DNA of 64,000 bases from Ardenticatenaceae bacterium. GTDB taxonomy: Bacteria; Chloroflexota; Anaerolineae; Promineifilales; Promineifilaceae. Under the pieces are notes generated by a model. The model was not told where the DNA came from and did not search any database. It saw only the letters and a list, made by a program, of their open reading frames with translations. A program made the position numbers and the translations under genes. Below are positions 23,021 to 32,180 of this stretch, in pieces. Each line of letters starts with the position of its first letter. Positions within the stretch are counted from its first letter, which is position 1. The DNA lies in the NCBI GenBank assembly GCA_020634395.1, contig JACKBU010000004.1, positions 221,166-285,165 of the forward strand, given 5' to 3'.

Positions 23021-24253
23021 TTATAAGGCGTGGTGCAAGGCTTCGACCGGCTCCATGCGCGCTGCGTATGAAGCCGGATAAAGTGACACCAGCGACACAA
23101 TCACCAAAAGCAGCAGCGACAGGACGACAAACTGAACCGGCGCAAATCCCCCTTTGATGGTAGTGCCCATGGTAAAGCCTTCGACCATCGCGGCCGTTTC
23201 TGCCGGCACAGATATACCGACGTAAGTCATGTAGGCCACGACACCCAGGCCCAATACCAGACCAATCGCGATTCCCAACAGCGCCAACAGGATGCCTTCA
23301 ACGAGAAACAACCCGGTGATCTGGCGCCGATTCATGCCCAGAGAGGCCAAAATGCCAATCTCGCGGGCGCGGGCAAAAACCGACATGAGCAGTGTATTGG
23401 CAATGAGCACGGCGACGGCCAGGAACACAATTCCGTACAGCACGTAATAAAAAATCAGCCCATTTTTCACGCTGGACAAAATCAGGCTGTTCAAATCTTC
23501 CCAGGTTAGCGCCTGGGTATCCGGGCTGGCGAATAGGGCCGCGACTTGGGGCGCGTCGGCTTCATCATGCAGCGTGAGGATCAGGCTGCTGAAGCGGTTG
23601 CCCACGCCGCTAAAAGATTGGGCCTGCGCCAGCGGCAAAATGACCCTGTGCTGATCGATGCTGGGAAAGCCCGTATCCACCAGCCCTGCCACGATAAACA
23701 CTCCTTCTTGCCCTTCGCCGTTGGCATTGCTGGCGGCCAGGCTGACACGCTGTCCTACCGTAATCTCCATTTGATCGGCCAGCATCTTGCCCACCAGGAT
23801 TTGCCCCCGATCGTCAGTCTGCAGGAACTGCCCGGCGACAATACCCTGGCGAACTGGCTGGAAAAAGGCGTCATCAGGGTCAATGCCCACGATCTGGATG
23901 CCGACCGATTCGCCGGGCGTGCTGAGCAACCCACCGCTCCACAGTACAGGCGCGGCGGATTGAACTTCGGGTAGTGCTTCCGCTTGTGTTTTCCACGCTT
24001 CCGGGTTTTGCAACAGATCTTGGGACAGCAGACTGATATTATCGACGTCGTAGTTGATGTTTCTGACCTGGACGTGGCCGGTAGAAATACGAATACTGTC
24101 CGCGACCATGGTCGAAACCATGCCTTCTATCAGGCTGCTCATGGCCATAACGACCACGAGGCCCAGGGCGACGGCCAGGGCGGTTAAGAAGGTTCTACGG
24201 CCGTTGCGGGCCAGGTTCCGGAATGCAATGGCAAAAAACTTGCTCGTGGCCAT
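23021..24253 (-). CDS. FtsX-type ABC permease (LolC/E-like), second of a pair
   Basis: A 410-residue single-copy FtsX-type permease. The N-terminal segment FRNLARNGRRTFLTALAVAL, an extracytoplasmic MacB-like domain (about 45-265), a three-helix block, and RAREIGILASLGMNRRQITG near 295 are characteristic. It follows the paralogous permease gene with an 11-nt gap, suggesting a heterodimeric exporter of the LolCDE type. No ATPase gene is next to the pair. It contains no complete ACGGCCGT except near its 5' end at 24,197. Confidence 0.9.
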   Translation of the reverse strand: MATSKFFAIAFRNLARNGRRTFLTALAVALGLVVVMAMSSLIEGMVSTMVADSIRISTGHVQVRNINYDVDNISLLSQDLLQNPEAWKTQAEALPEVQSAAPVLWSGGLLSTPGESVGIQIVGIDPDDAFFQPVRQGIVAGQFLQTDDRGQILVGKMLADQMEITVGQRVSLAASNANGEGQEGVFIVAGLVDTGFPSIDQHRVILPLAQAQSFSGVGNRFSSLILTLHDEADAPQVAALFASPDTQALTWEDLNSLILSSVKNGLIFYYVLYGIVFLAVAVLIANTLLMSVFARAREIGILASLGMNRRQITGLFLVEGILLALLGIAIGLVLGLGVVAYMTYVGISVPAETAAMVEGFTMGTTIKGGFAPVQFVVLSLLLLVIVSLVSLYPASYAARMEPVEALHHAL

Positions 24254-24264
24254 ACCAGTTCTCC

Positions 24265-25506
24265 TTAAACGTAGTGCAGCGATTCGGCCGGTTCCCGTCG
24301 GGCGGCCTGCCAGGCCGGGTACAGTGCCGCCAGTGCTCCCACAATAACGGCCGCCGATCCATAAGCCAGGATCGTGGTGGCCGAAATGGCCGGGTACAAC
24401 ACGGTGCCCAACAGGGCATAAAGCTCTCCCGCCCCTTCCAAATCCGGGTAAACTGCAGAAAAATTAATTCCCGTTCGTCCTATCCACAGCACCAGCAGGC
24501 CGCTGATCAGACAGCCAACCGCGCCGCCTAGCAGGCCGATTAGGGCCCCTTCCAGGACAAACAGCCCCATGATCTGGCGTCCTTTTAACCCCATCGCTGC
24601 CAGGACGCCCATTTCTCGCGTGCGTTCAAAGACAGCCATGAGCATCAGGTTAAGAATCCCCACAGCGCCCATCAACAGCAAAATGCCGCCCAGCAGCAGC
24701 CCGATAGCCCGGTCGATGTTCAGGGCTTCACCAAACTCGGGTCGGAGGGTGTAGATTGAATCGACTTCGTGGTTGGGAAACTGTGGAGCCAGGGTTTTGA
24801 TCAGCTTGTCTTCCTGGCCGATTTTTTCCAGGATTACGGCAACTTCCGTCACTTGGCCGCGCAGGTTATACAGGGTTTGGGCCGTGGGTAGATTCATAAA
24901 AACCAGCCCTTTTTCAGCGTCGCCCAGTCCCAGGTCAAAGATGCCGACAACGGTCATCGAGCGCTGCCGCATGGATTCGTCTTTACGCCGCCCCAACAAA
25001 GAGACGCGGTCACCTACGGTGACGTGTAGGCGATCGGCCAACGCCTGCCCGATCACGATGCTGTCACCGTCATCGGCATTTAAGAAGCGCCCCGCCACCA
25101 GATTTTCTGCCGCCAGGCTGATGGGCGCTTCGACCTCTGGATCAATGGCCGTGATGTTGACTGGCTGCGAGGCATCGCGGTTGCTTATCAATCCGCCGGT
25201 GTTGATTCTGCGGAAGGCAGCCAGGACGTTGGGTTGGTTTTGCACGGCCGTTAACACCTCATCCACGTCAGAAACCGGCAGCATCGGTAGCCGGCTGGAT
25301 TTTTCCCGGTAGCCCGGCGCGTGGATCAGCACGTTGCCGCCGTACAGCCGCACCGTATTGCCGTAAATCGACTGATCCATGCCATCCATAAAGGCCTGAA
25401 AAAAGACGAGCAAAATCATACTCAGTACAATTGCCACGGCCGCAATCAGTGTGCGCCGCCAGTTGCGCCACATGTTACGCCAGGCCATTTTCAGGTATTT
25501 GAACAT
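24265..25506 (-). CDS. FtsX-type ABC permease (LolC/E-like), first of a pair
   Basis: A 413-residue permease. The start at ATG 25506 (MFKYLKMAWRNMWRNWRRT) follows AAAGGATTACG. The extracytoplasmic MacB-like domain spans about 45-270, and ERTREMGVLAAMGLKGRQIM near 300 marks the cytoplasmic loop that couples to the ATPase. The C-terminus reads ALYPAWQAARREPAESLHYV, typical of the family. It probably pairs with the downstream permease. No adjacent ATPase is encoded; the ATPase at 20,308 belongs to another unit and may or may not be shared. Confidence 0.9.
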   Translation of the reverse strand: MFKYLKMAWRNMWRNWRRTLIAAVAIVLSMILLVFFQAFMDGMDQSIYGNTVRLYGGNVLIHAPGYREKSSRLPMLPVSDVDEVLTAVQNQPNVLAAFRRINTGGLISNRDASQPVNITAIDPEVEAPISLAAENLVAGRFLNADDGDSIVIGQALADRLHVTVGDRVSLLGRRKDESMRQRSMTVVGIFDLGLGDAEKGLVFMNLPTAQTLYNLRGQVTEVAVILEKIGQEDKLIKTLAPQFPNHEVDSIYTLRPEFGEALNIDRAIGLLLGGILLLMGAVGILNLMLMAVFERTREMGVLAAMGLKGRQIMGLFVLEGALIGLLGGAVGCLISGLLVLWIGRTGINFSAVYPDLEGAGELYALLGTVLYPAISATTILAYGSAAVIVGALAALYPAWQAARREPAESLHYV

Positions 25507-25708
25507 CGTAATCCAATCCTTTACCCTGAGTTTAGGGACCAAGCTTGCCCTACTTTCCAACCGGGCAACGATAGAAGTATAAAGTAGCCGATGCTTGTTT
25601 ACAATCTCAGTTGGTTGGTGTGGAGTCGCGCCAAGTTTTCGTGGCGGGTAGTGTTCGGGACGCAGTTATGAGGAACGGCCGTCTGCCTGTTTTTTGGACC
25701 AAATGAGC

Positions 25709-25714
25709 TATAAT
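25709..25714 (+). promoter_or_regulatory. TATAAT box just upstream of uvrC
   Basis: A perfect TATAAT ends 6 nt before the proposed uvrC ATG (25721), with no ribosome-binding site between them. If used, transcription would start about at the ATG and give a leaderless mRNA. No good -35 box is at the right distance. Confidence 0.45.
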
Positions 25715-25720
25715 TTATTT

Positions 25721-27595
25721 ATGGCATACACACCACCTGAAAACGTCCAGGAAATACTCAAAAATCTACCTACCAAGCCTGGCGTTTACCTCCACAAAGA
25801 TAAAAACGGCACCATCATCTACGTCGGCAAAGCGATTAACCTGCGAAACCGGGTGCGGTCCTACTTCCATGCCAACGTCGATTCCATCAAAACGCAGCGC
25901 TTGCGCCGCGAAGTGGCCGACATCGAAATCATCACCACCGACTCCGAACTGGAAGCGCTGCTGCTGGAAAACACCCTCATCAAAAAGCACCTGCCGCGCT
26001 ATAACGTCCGCCTGAAGGACGACAAACGCTACCCCTACATCAAAGTCCACTGGGCCGACGACTTCCCCAAAGTAACCCTCACGCGCCGCATGGACCGTGA
26101 TGGCTCGCGCTACTTTGGACCCTATACCAGCGTGTGGGCCGTGCACCAAACGCTGGATATGCTGCGCAAGGTTTTTCCCTACCTTACTTGCGATCGCGTC
26201 ATTACCGGCCAGGATGAGCGGGCCTGCCTCTACTTCGACATTAAGCTCTGCACCGGGCCGTGCATCGGCGCTGTCAACAAGCAAGAGTACCGGGCCATGA
26301 TCAAGCAGCTGATGGATTTCCTGAACGGCAAAACCGAGGAAGTGGTGGCGCAGATTGAAGCGCGCATGGAGAAAGCGGCGACCAATCTCCAATTTGAAAA
26401 AGCCGCCGAATACCGCGATCAACTACGGGCGGTGAACCAGGTGGTCGCCAAACAAAAGGTCATCTCTGCCGCCAACGCCGACCAGGACGTGATTGCTTTT
26501 GCCCGCGATGAGGCCGGAGCCTGCGTGCAGGTATTCTTTATCCGCTATGGCAAGCTGATCGGCCGCGAATATTTCTTACTGGAAGGTACCGAAGACGAAG
26601 CCGACGAAGCGGTGCTGGAGAATTTTCTCACCCAGTTTTATGATGAGGCAGCCCACGTGCCTAAAGAGGTGCTGCTGCCCCAGGAAGTCTCCGAGGCGAT
26701 GGTCATTGAGGAGTGGCTGCGGCGCAAGCGCAGCACAAAGGTGACGCTGCAAGTGCCGCGCCGGGGCAAAAAACGAGATCTGGTGGACATGGCCGCCAAT
26801 AACGCCGCCGACACCCTGGCCACGCTGCGCCAGCAGTGGGCAGCCGATCGCTCGAAACACGTCACGGCCATGTCGGAACTGCAGCAGTCCTTAAATTTGC
26901 CGGCGCCTCCGGCGCGCATCGAGTGTTACGACATCAGCCATACGCAGGGCACGCAGACGGTTGGTTCGATGGTCGTGTTTGTACAAGGCGCGCCGAAAAA
27001 GAGCGATTACCGCCGCTTTAATGTGCAGACAGTCGGCAACGACGATTACGGTGCGATGACCGAAGTGCTGACGCGCCGTTTCCAGCGCTACCGCGATACG
27101 CTGGATGGCGAACTGCATGATCCCAGCCAGATTGGCAAGCAGAAAAAAGAGACAGCCTGGGCGCTGCTGCCCGATTTATTGATTGTGGACGGAGGTAAGG
27201 GACAGTTGGCGATGGCCGTGCAGGTGCTAAAGCAGTTTGGCCTGGAAAACGATGTGCCGTTGGCCGGTCTGGCCAAGCAGGAAGAAGAGCTTTTTGTGCC
27301 GGGCAAGAGCCAGTCTATCTTGCTGCCGCGCCGGTCTGAGGGTTTGTACCTGGTGCAGCGTGTGCGTGACGAGGCACACCGTTTTGCCAACGAAGGGCAT
27401 CGCAAACGGCGCGCGAAGGTGGGGGTTGCTTCGATTTTGGACAGTGTGCCGGGTGTAGGCCCCAAGCGGCGCAAGCTGTTGCTTTCTCACTTTGGTTCGC
27501 TGGATGATTTGCGTAAGGCGACGGTGGAGGAAATTGCTTCGGTGCCCGGTATTCCACTGGACGTGGCCGAAGCGGTGAAGGCGCACCTGGCGTAG
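25721..27595 (+). CDS. uvrC: Excinuclease ABC subunit C
   Basis: UvrC makes both incisions in nucleotide-excision repair after UvrA and UvrB load. The protein is 624 residues. The N-terminal GIY-YIG nuclease is GVYLHKDKNGTIIYVGKAINL near residue 20, the UvrB-binding UVR motif is near 205-235, the RNase H-like nuclease is near 380-540 (ECYDISHTQG, LLIVDGGKGQLAMA) and the helix-hairpin-helix tail is VPGVGPKRRKLLLSHFGSLD near 575. The ATG at 25721 (MAYTPPENVQ) is chosen over an ATG nine codons upstream because of the TATAAT position. Notably there are no copies of ACGGCCGT in 1.9 kb. Confidence 0.96.
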   Translation: MAYTPPENVQEILKNLPTKPGVYLHKDKNGTIIYVGKAINLRNRVRSYFHANVDSIKTQRLRREVADIEIITTDSELEALLLENTLIKKHLPRYNVRLKDDKRYPYIKVHWADDFPKVTLTRRMDRDGSRYFGPYTSVWAVHQTLDMLRKVFPYLTCDRVITGQDERACLYFDIKLCTGPCIGAVNKQEYRAMIKQLMDFLNGKTEEVVAQIEARMEKAATNLQFEKAAEYRDQLRAVNQVVAKQKVISAANADQDVIAFARDEAGACVQVFFIRYGKLIGREYFLLEGTEDEADEAVLENFLTQFYDEAAHVPKEVLLPQEVSEAMVIEEWLRRKRSTKVTLQVPRRGKKRDLVDMAANNAADTLATLRQQWAADRSKHVTAMSELQQSLNLPAPPARIECYDISHTQGTQTVGSMVVFVQGAPKKSDYRRFNVQTVGNDDYGAMTEVLTRRFQRYRDTLDGELHDPSQIGKQKKETAWALLPDLLIVDGGKGQLAMAVQVLKQFGLENDVPLAGLAKQEEELFVPGKSQSILLPRRSEGLYLVQRVRDEAHRFANEGHRKRRAKVGVASILDSVPGVGPKRRKLLLSHFGSLDDLRKATVEEIASVPGIPLDVAEAVKAHLA

Positions 27596-27602
27596 TGGGG
27601 AT

Positions 27603-27641
27603 TGGGGACCGGAGAGAGGTTGGTTCAATCTCCAGTCCCCA
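27603..27641. terminator. Hairpin between convergent uvrC and lipoprotein genes
   Basis: TGGGGACCGGAGA at 27603-27615 pairs with TCTCCAGTCCCCA at 27629-27641 with one mismatch. It lies 8 nt after the uvrC stop and before the stop of the convergent lipoprotein gene. It could serve both genes. The words again are of the GGAGA type. Confidence 0.6.
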
Positions 27642-27656
27642 GCCCCTGTTTTTAAT

Positions 27657-28637
27657 TTACTGTATCACTTCAACGTCGTAGGGAAGGGCGGGGACAAGTT
27701 CCAGGTTGCTGCGGTAGTTTTCGACACGGCCGTTTACCCTCACCTTTGTCCCTACTTCCCCCAATGCCACATTGTTGGGTATCCGATCCAGCAGCGTGCG
27801 CCAGACAAAGACCACAATTTCCCCTGTGTCGTCGCCCACAAAAATCTTCACGCTGCTGCTGTTGGCTTCCAGCCGCAAAATCGTGCCGCTAATTTGCGCC
27901 AGTTCGCCCACATGGTTGGCCAGTTCGCCGATGGCTTGTGGCGGAGCGTAGCTGCCGCCGGGCGTAGTGACTTGCACGTCGCCGCCAAAGTCCGGTTCAA
28001 TCTGCCATTCGCCTTCATACAAGCTAACGCTGCCCGTGGCCTGCACGGCCGCGCCCACATTGAGCTGCGGCGCGTCCCAGGTATCGTCGTAGACGTTGTG
28101 CCACAGCAGCAAAACGGCGCGTCCGCTGCCATCGTCCAGGGTAAATTTGAAGCCGTTGGCGAAGTTGGAGGTGGCGACGACACGGCCGTTTACCGTCACC
28201 TCCTGCCCGGCATAATCCGGCAGGGTGGAAAGGGGGATGGCTGCAGAAACAGCCGTAGAGGGTGCGCTTGTGGGAAAAGGTGCGGCGGTCGCTTCCGCCG
28301 TGGCGGTCCCTTCGGCTGTGGAGATCGCTTCCGCCGTGGCGGTCGCTGTGCCCGTGGGACTGGGGGACGAAGTGGACACAGGGCTGGGGCTGGTTGTGGC
28401 GGTTGGCGTGACGGCCGTGGGCGTGACGGTTGGCGCGTTGGGGGTGGCAGTGGGCACGGCCGTTGGCTTTTCCGTCGCCACAGCAGTGGCCACGGGGGAG
28501 ATGGCGACCTGCGCCGTGGCCACTGCTGTGGGCGGCTGCGCTGTCGGCGGCGGTGCAGCCGCTGTACAGCCCACAATCAGGGAAATCAGAATTAGAAAAA
28601 CGAGACCCGGCACATACTTTCTCGCGGTAATGTTCAT
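27657..28637 (-). CDS. Lipoprotein with two OB-fold domains
   Basis: A 326-residue lipoprotein. The lipobox is L-I-V-G-C24. Residues about 25-140 form an Ala/Thr/Pro-rich tether. Two OB-fold-like domains follow: about 140-225 (AGQEVTVNGRVVATSNFANG) and 235-326 (HVGELAQISGTILRLEANSS), of the type found in extracellular nucleases and in tRNA anticodon-binding-like domains. No catalytic residues are evident, so it probably binds nucleic acid, sugar or protein at the cell surface. It ends 59 nt from uvrC in convergent orientation. Confidence 0.78.
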   Translation of the reverse strand: MNITARKYVPGLVFLILISLIVGCTAAAPPPTAQPPTAVATAQVAISPVATAVATEKPTAVPTATPNAPTVTPTAVTPTATTSPSPVSTSSPSPTGTATATAEAISTAEGTATAEATAAPFPTSAPSTAVSAAIPLSTLPDYAGQEVTVNGRVVATSNFANGFKFTLDDGSGRAVLLLWHNVYDDTWDAPQLNVGAAVQATGSVSLYEGEWQIEPDFGGDVQVTTPGGSYAPPQAIGELANHVGELAQISGTILRLEANSSSVKIFVGDDTGEIVVFVWRTLLDRIPNNVALGEVGTKVRVNGRVENYRSNLELVPALPYDVEVIQ

Positions 28638-28819
28638 GGCAGTGATCCTCCTGTATGGGATTTTATCATCTAACGTTTTGGTAGGAAAAATTTGGCGGGA
28701 ACAGTCTGGATATGGCGATCACGGCCGTCTGGTGCGACCTTGTGTGCCTGAGTGACAGAGGTTGAAGACCGGGGGGGTGCTTGTCAGCACGGCCGTTCCG
28801 TTTTACAATCCAACTCGTT

Positions 28820-30049
28820 ATGGGTCAATCGCAGGTAGATGTCGTCCAACTGCAAAAACGAGACCCAGCCGCCTGGTCAGCCTTGCTGCGGCTGGATCTG
28901 GAAGATGCCAGCGTGCAGGTAACGGCCGTGACCGCCGAACCTATCCGCATCTCCAAAACCGGCCACTATCGCCACCATGTCAACCGCTACATCCTGACCC
29001 TGGAAGGGTATTCCGACCCCATCACCCTCGTTGGCAAGCTGACCAACCGCGAAGAAGCGCTTTTTTATGAAGAATTAAGCGTCCACCTGCCCACGCTGAC
29101 GCCGCGCTGCCTTTTCACCCACGTAGACGAAGACCACGGCTGGGTGGTGCTTGAAGATGTCCCCAACGATTATGCGGCGGCCACCTGGGCCCCTGAAGAC
29201 GTCGAGTCGCTCATTGAACAGATGGCCATGCTGCATACCTTTTTCTGGCAGCGCGGCGGTGATTTAGAAACGTTGGGGCTGCCGCATTTTGTTCATGGCA
29301 AATCTTATACCTGGGAAGAACTACGGCGCGATCAGGCCGTGTACTTTGAGCAGGGACCGGCTACTATCCTCTCGCAGCACGCCATTCATAATGCCGGCCG
29401 GCTGGCGCCCACCCTGTTGGAAGCTGCTAACGGGCTGACCGTGATTCGCAGCCTGGGGGGCTGGCCGGGTATTTTGAGCGAGAGCCACATGACGGCCGTG
29501 GCCGATCTGCTCGACGATCCGGTTCCCATGCTGGAACCATTAAAACGCCTGCCTGCCACCCTCTTTCATGGCAACCCCCATGCCCATCACTGGCACATAT
29601 CCCTGCTTGGCGATTTTCGCTTACTCGACTGGCACGAGCTACGAGTCGGCCCCGGATTGTTCGACTTAGTCAGTTTCATGGAGCAGTTTGATTTGCTCTA
29701 CGAAAACGACAGCCGCTCCCAAATCGTTATCCGCCAGGAACGGCCCATCACCGACGAAACCATGATCGACAGCTACCTGCTCACCATGTCCGCCCGGCTT
29801 GGTGCAGAGTTCGATGCCCGCGCTGTGCGCCAGGCGATTCCGGCCGCGCGCTGCTTGTACGTCCTTTCTAGCTGGCTGCCGCACTTTGCCAGTTGGTTCT
29901 CCGACATGCCCAATAAATACACCTGGCAAAAAGTCAACCACATGAGCGACGAACAGCTTGCGGGCACCACGTTCCACGCCATCATTCACTTTCGCCCCTA
30001 CCTCTCCGGTGTATTCGACCGGTTTTTACAAGCCTATAAAACCCTTTAG
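28820..30049 (+). CDS. APH/choline-kinase-fold protein with altered catalytic loop
   Basis: A 409-residue protein of the aminoglycoside phosphotransferase fold. The C-terminal lobe has FHGNPHAHHWHISLLGDF near residue 260 where active kinases have H-G-D-x-x-x-x-N; here Asp is Asn and the distal Asn is His. The metal-binding motif is LLDWHELRVGPGLFDLVSF and is kept. A conserved Lys in VGKLTNREEALFYEELS near residue 75 suggests nucleotide binding. It may be inactive, divergent, or act on an unusual substrate. The ATG at 28820 (MGQSQVDVV) follows a TACAAT box at 28,804; an upstream start adds 13 residues. Confidence 0.72.
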   Translation: MGQSQVDVVQLQKRDPAAWSALLRLDLEDASVQVTAVTAEPIRISKTGHYRHHVNRYILTLEGYSDPITLVGKLTNREEALFYEELSVHLPTLTPRCLFTHVDEDHGWVVLEDVPNDYAAATWAPEDVESLIEQMAMLHTFFWQRGGDLETLGLPHFVHGKSYTWEELRRDQAVYFEQGPATILSQHAIHNAGRLAPTLLEAANGLTVIRSLGGWPGILSESHMTAVADLLDDPVPMLEPLKRLPATLFHGNPHAHHWHISLLGDFRLLDWHELRVGPGLFDLVSFMEQFDLLYENDSRSQIVIRQERPITDETMIDSYLLTMSARLGAEFDARAVRQAIPAARCLYVLSSWLPHFASWFSDMPNKYTWQKVNHMSDEQLAGTTFHAIIHFRPYLSGVFDRFLQAYKTL

Positions 30050-30148
30050 ACCGAAATTCGTATAGCTTGCCAGATACTAAACTGTTGGAGAGGTGGGATT
30101 TTTCACCAAGGTAAGGATCTTGCCCTTCCTGTTCGAGGAGTAAAAAGA

Positions 30149-30652
30149 TTGTCCCTAATTGCTGATTCGCTTTTTTTCGGCTTAATCATGCTGCTGATGA
30201 TCGTCGGTTTGATCGGCGTCATCATTCCCATTCTGCCCGGTATCTTTATGATCTGGCTGGGCGTTCTCGTTTACGTCTGGCGCGACAACTTTGAAACACT
30301 CAGTCTGGCAACCTTCGTTTTCATCTCGCTCATTGTGATCGTCGCTGGCCTATCCGACATTTGGCTGCCCATCTTTGGCGCACGCAAAAGCGGTGCGGCC
30401 AAACGTACCATCATTACTGGCCTGTTAGGCGCAATTCTAGGCTCCATCTTCATCCCCATCCCCATCCTGGGCACCATCATCGGCTATGCTGTGGGCGTGC
30501 TGCTAGGCGAATACCATAAACGACGCGACTGGCAGGCTGCCTGGCGCGCCAGCATGGGCGGCCTGGCTGGTTGGGGTATTGCTACCATCGTCCAGTTGGT
30601 GGGCGGCTTACTGATTATCCTCATCTTTGCCTGGGCGGTTCTTATCGTTTAA
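30149..30652 (+). CDS. DUF456 membrane protein
   Basis: A 167-residue protein with four or five membrane segments and glycine-rich turns. The sequence VGLIGVIIPILPGIFMIWLG near residue 20 and the loop FGARKSGAAKRTIITGLLGA near 75, followed by IPIPILGTIIGYAVGVLLGE, are diagnostic of DUF456, a family of unknown function. The start is TTG at 30149, with GAGGAG eight bases upstream. It precedes another small membrane protein gene on the same strand. Confidence 0.85.
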   Translation: MSLIADSLFFGLIMLLMIVGLIGVIIPILPGIFMIWLGVLVYVWRDNFETLSLATFVFISLIVIVAGLSDIWLPIFGARKSGAAKRTIITGLLGAILGSIFIPIPILGTIIGYAVGVLLGEYHKRRDWQAAWRASMGGLAGWGIATIVQLVGGLLIILIFAWAVLIV

Positions 30653-30715
30653 CTATCGGTTGGGTTGGCAGCATGGGAAGCCCTCAGGTTTGTCAACCTT
30701 GCCTCTTGCGAGCTT

Positions 30716-31072
30716 ATGAATTCAGATATTTTGCAAACCGTTGGAATTTACGTGCTGGGGATTATGGCCTGCTCGCTGATGCTTGGCCTGCTCCTGCTTG
30801 GTTATATCTTGGTCGCGGTGCGGCGCATTAACGTGCCGCCGGACGCCGATTTTACGGAAACACTCCTTCACACCCCTCTGTTGGTGGTCGTGATGATTGA
30901 TTTGTTAGATTTAGGGCTGGATATTTTGTCTGCGCCCTTTACTTGGATCATTCTGGACAGGTTAGGGCTGAAGGCGTTACGTGGCGTGGCATCCGCGGAA
31001 GCGCTGCTGCCTTTTACTCAGGTCATTCCCACGATGACGTTGTGTTGGCTGGGGGCGCGTTTCTTGCGGTAA
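30716..31072 (+). CDS. Small membrane protein of unknown function
   Basis: A 118-residue protein with two strong hydrophobic segments (TVGIYVLGIMACSLMLGLLL near the N-terminus and LLVVVMIDLLDLGLDILSAP in the middle) and a weaker C-terminal one. No family was recognised. The ATG at 30716 (MNSDILQ) is chosen because a hydrophilic upstream extension from TTG 30665 is unsupported; no good ribosome-binding site precedes either start. It follows the DUF456 gene by 63 nt and is closed by a strong terminator. Function unknown. Confidence 0.7.
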   Translation: MNSDILQTVGIYVLGIMACSLMLGLLLLGYILVAVRRINVPPDADFTETLLHTPLLVVVMIDLLDLGLDILSAPFTWIILDRLGLKALRGVASAEALLPFTQVIPTMTLCWLGARFLR

Positions 31073-31085
31073 AAGAAAGAGTAAA

Positions 31086-31117
31086 CCGTCATGCGGCAGC
31101 AGTCTGCCGCATGACGG
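31086..31117. terminator. Strong bidirectional hairpin terminator
   Basis: CCGTCATGCGGCAG at 31086-31099 pairs exactly with CTGCCGCATGACGG at 31104-31117 (14 bp, 4-nt loop), followed by CCGTTTTG on the plus strand. It lies between the small membrane protein gene and the convergent M42 operon. The right arm merges into an ACGGCCGT copy. Confidence 0.9.
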
Positions 31118-31126
31118 CCGTTTTGC

Positions 31127-32119
31127 TCACAGCTCAATCGGGTTGGCCAGGATTTCCACCAGCAGTTGGATACAGCTTTCCACGTCGCCGGCGTCCACGG
31201 TTTCGCTTTGCGAGTGAACGTAGCGGCAGGGAATGGAGATACACCCTGCGGCCGTGCCGGCGTTGGCAATTTGCATGGAGCGAGCGTCGGTGGAGCCGCC
31301 GTCCAGCACTTCCAGTTGGTAAGGGATGCTGGCGGCGTCGGCGCGCTGTTTCATCAGGCGTACCAGGCCGGCATGGGCGATCATGCCGCTGTCCTTTACC
31401 TTGATGGCCGCTCCTTTACCCAGGCTGATAGCCATAGGCCGCGCTTCGGGTACGTCGCCGGTAAGGGTGACGTCCAGGGCAATGCCCACGTCGGGATCGA
31501 GGTGGTTGGCGGCCGTCATGGCGCCGCGAACCCCCACTTCTTCCTGTACGGTGAAGGCAAAGTACACCTGGTGCGGAGTAGATTTTAGGCGTTTCATGGC
31601 TTCGATGGCCACGACGCAGCCGATGCGGTCGTCCATGGTTTTGGCGGTGAGACGGCTGCCCTGGGCCATAAACGGCCGTACAAAACCCGCCGCATCTCCC
31701 ACACTCACCGGGCAGTCATCCGGGCTGCTGGCCCCCACGTCAATATAAAACTTGTTCAGCGGATGGATTTTGCCCCGGTCTTCGATGCGGTCGCTGTAAA
31801 TCAGGCCAATCGTGCCGTTGGCAAACTGCACCCGGCTGCCCATCAGATTGTGCGGCAGCACGCCACCGATGTTGGTGAAGCGCAGAAACCCTTCTTTAGT
31901 TACGTGCGTCACCATCACCCCAATTTCGTCCATGTGGGCGGCGATCATCACCTTCAGGCCGCTGCCATCGCCGTTTTTAATGGCAATTAGATTGCCCAAC
32001 GCATCCACCCTGATTTCGTCGGCGTAGGCCTCAACTTCCGGCCGGATAAGATCGCGCATCCCATCTTCGAATCCAGATGGGCCGTAAGCTTCTACCAGTT
32101 TTTTGATTAGTTCGTTCAT
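31127..32119 (-). CDS. M42-family aminopeptidase, paralogue A
   Basis: A 330-residue di-metal aminopeptidase or endoglucanase-M-like peptidase that would trim peptides in the cytoplasm, usually as a dodecameric tetrahedron. Ligand motifs are AAHMDEIGVM near residue 65, TMDDRIGC near 170, VQEEVGVRGA near 200 (catalytic and ligand Glu), IALDVTLTGD near 225 and RYVHSQSETVD near 305. The ATG at 32119 (MNELIKKLVEAYGPSGFE) is chosen. It is the last of three tandem M42 genes and lies 61 nt after the second. Confidence 0.93.
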   Translation of the reverse strand: MNELIKKLVEAYGPSGFEDGMRDLIRPEVEAYADEIRVDALGNLIAIKNGDGSGLKVMIAAHMDEIGVMVTHVTKEGFLRFTNIGGVLPHNLMGSRVQFANGTIGLIYSDRIEDRGKIHPLNKFYIDVGASSPDDCPVSVGDAAGFVRPFMAQGSRLTAKTMDDRIGCVVAIEAMKRLKSTPHQVYFAFTVQEEVGVRGAMTAANHLDPDVGIALDVTLTGDVPEARPMAISLGKGAAIKVKDSGMIAHAGLVRLMKQRADAASIPYQLEVLDGGSTDARSMQIANAGTAAGCISIPCRYVHSQSETVDAGDVESCIQLLVEILANPIEL

Positions 32120-32180
32120 GTGTTCCTCAAAAAGATTGAAGATTGAGAAATCCGCCAATCTTTAACCTTTGACCTTGAAT

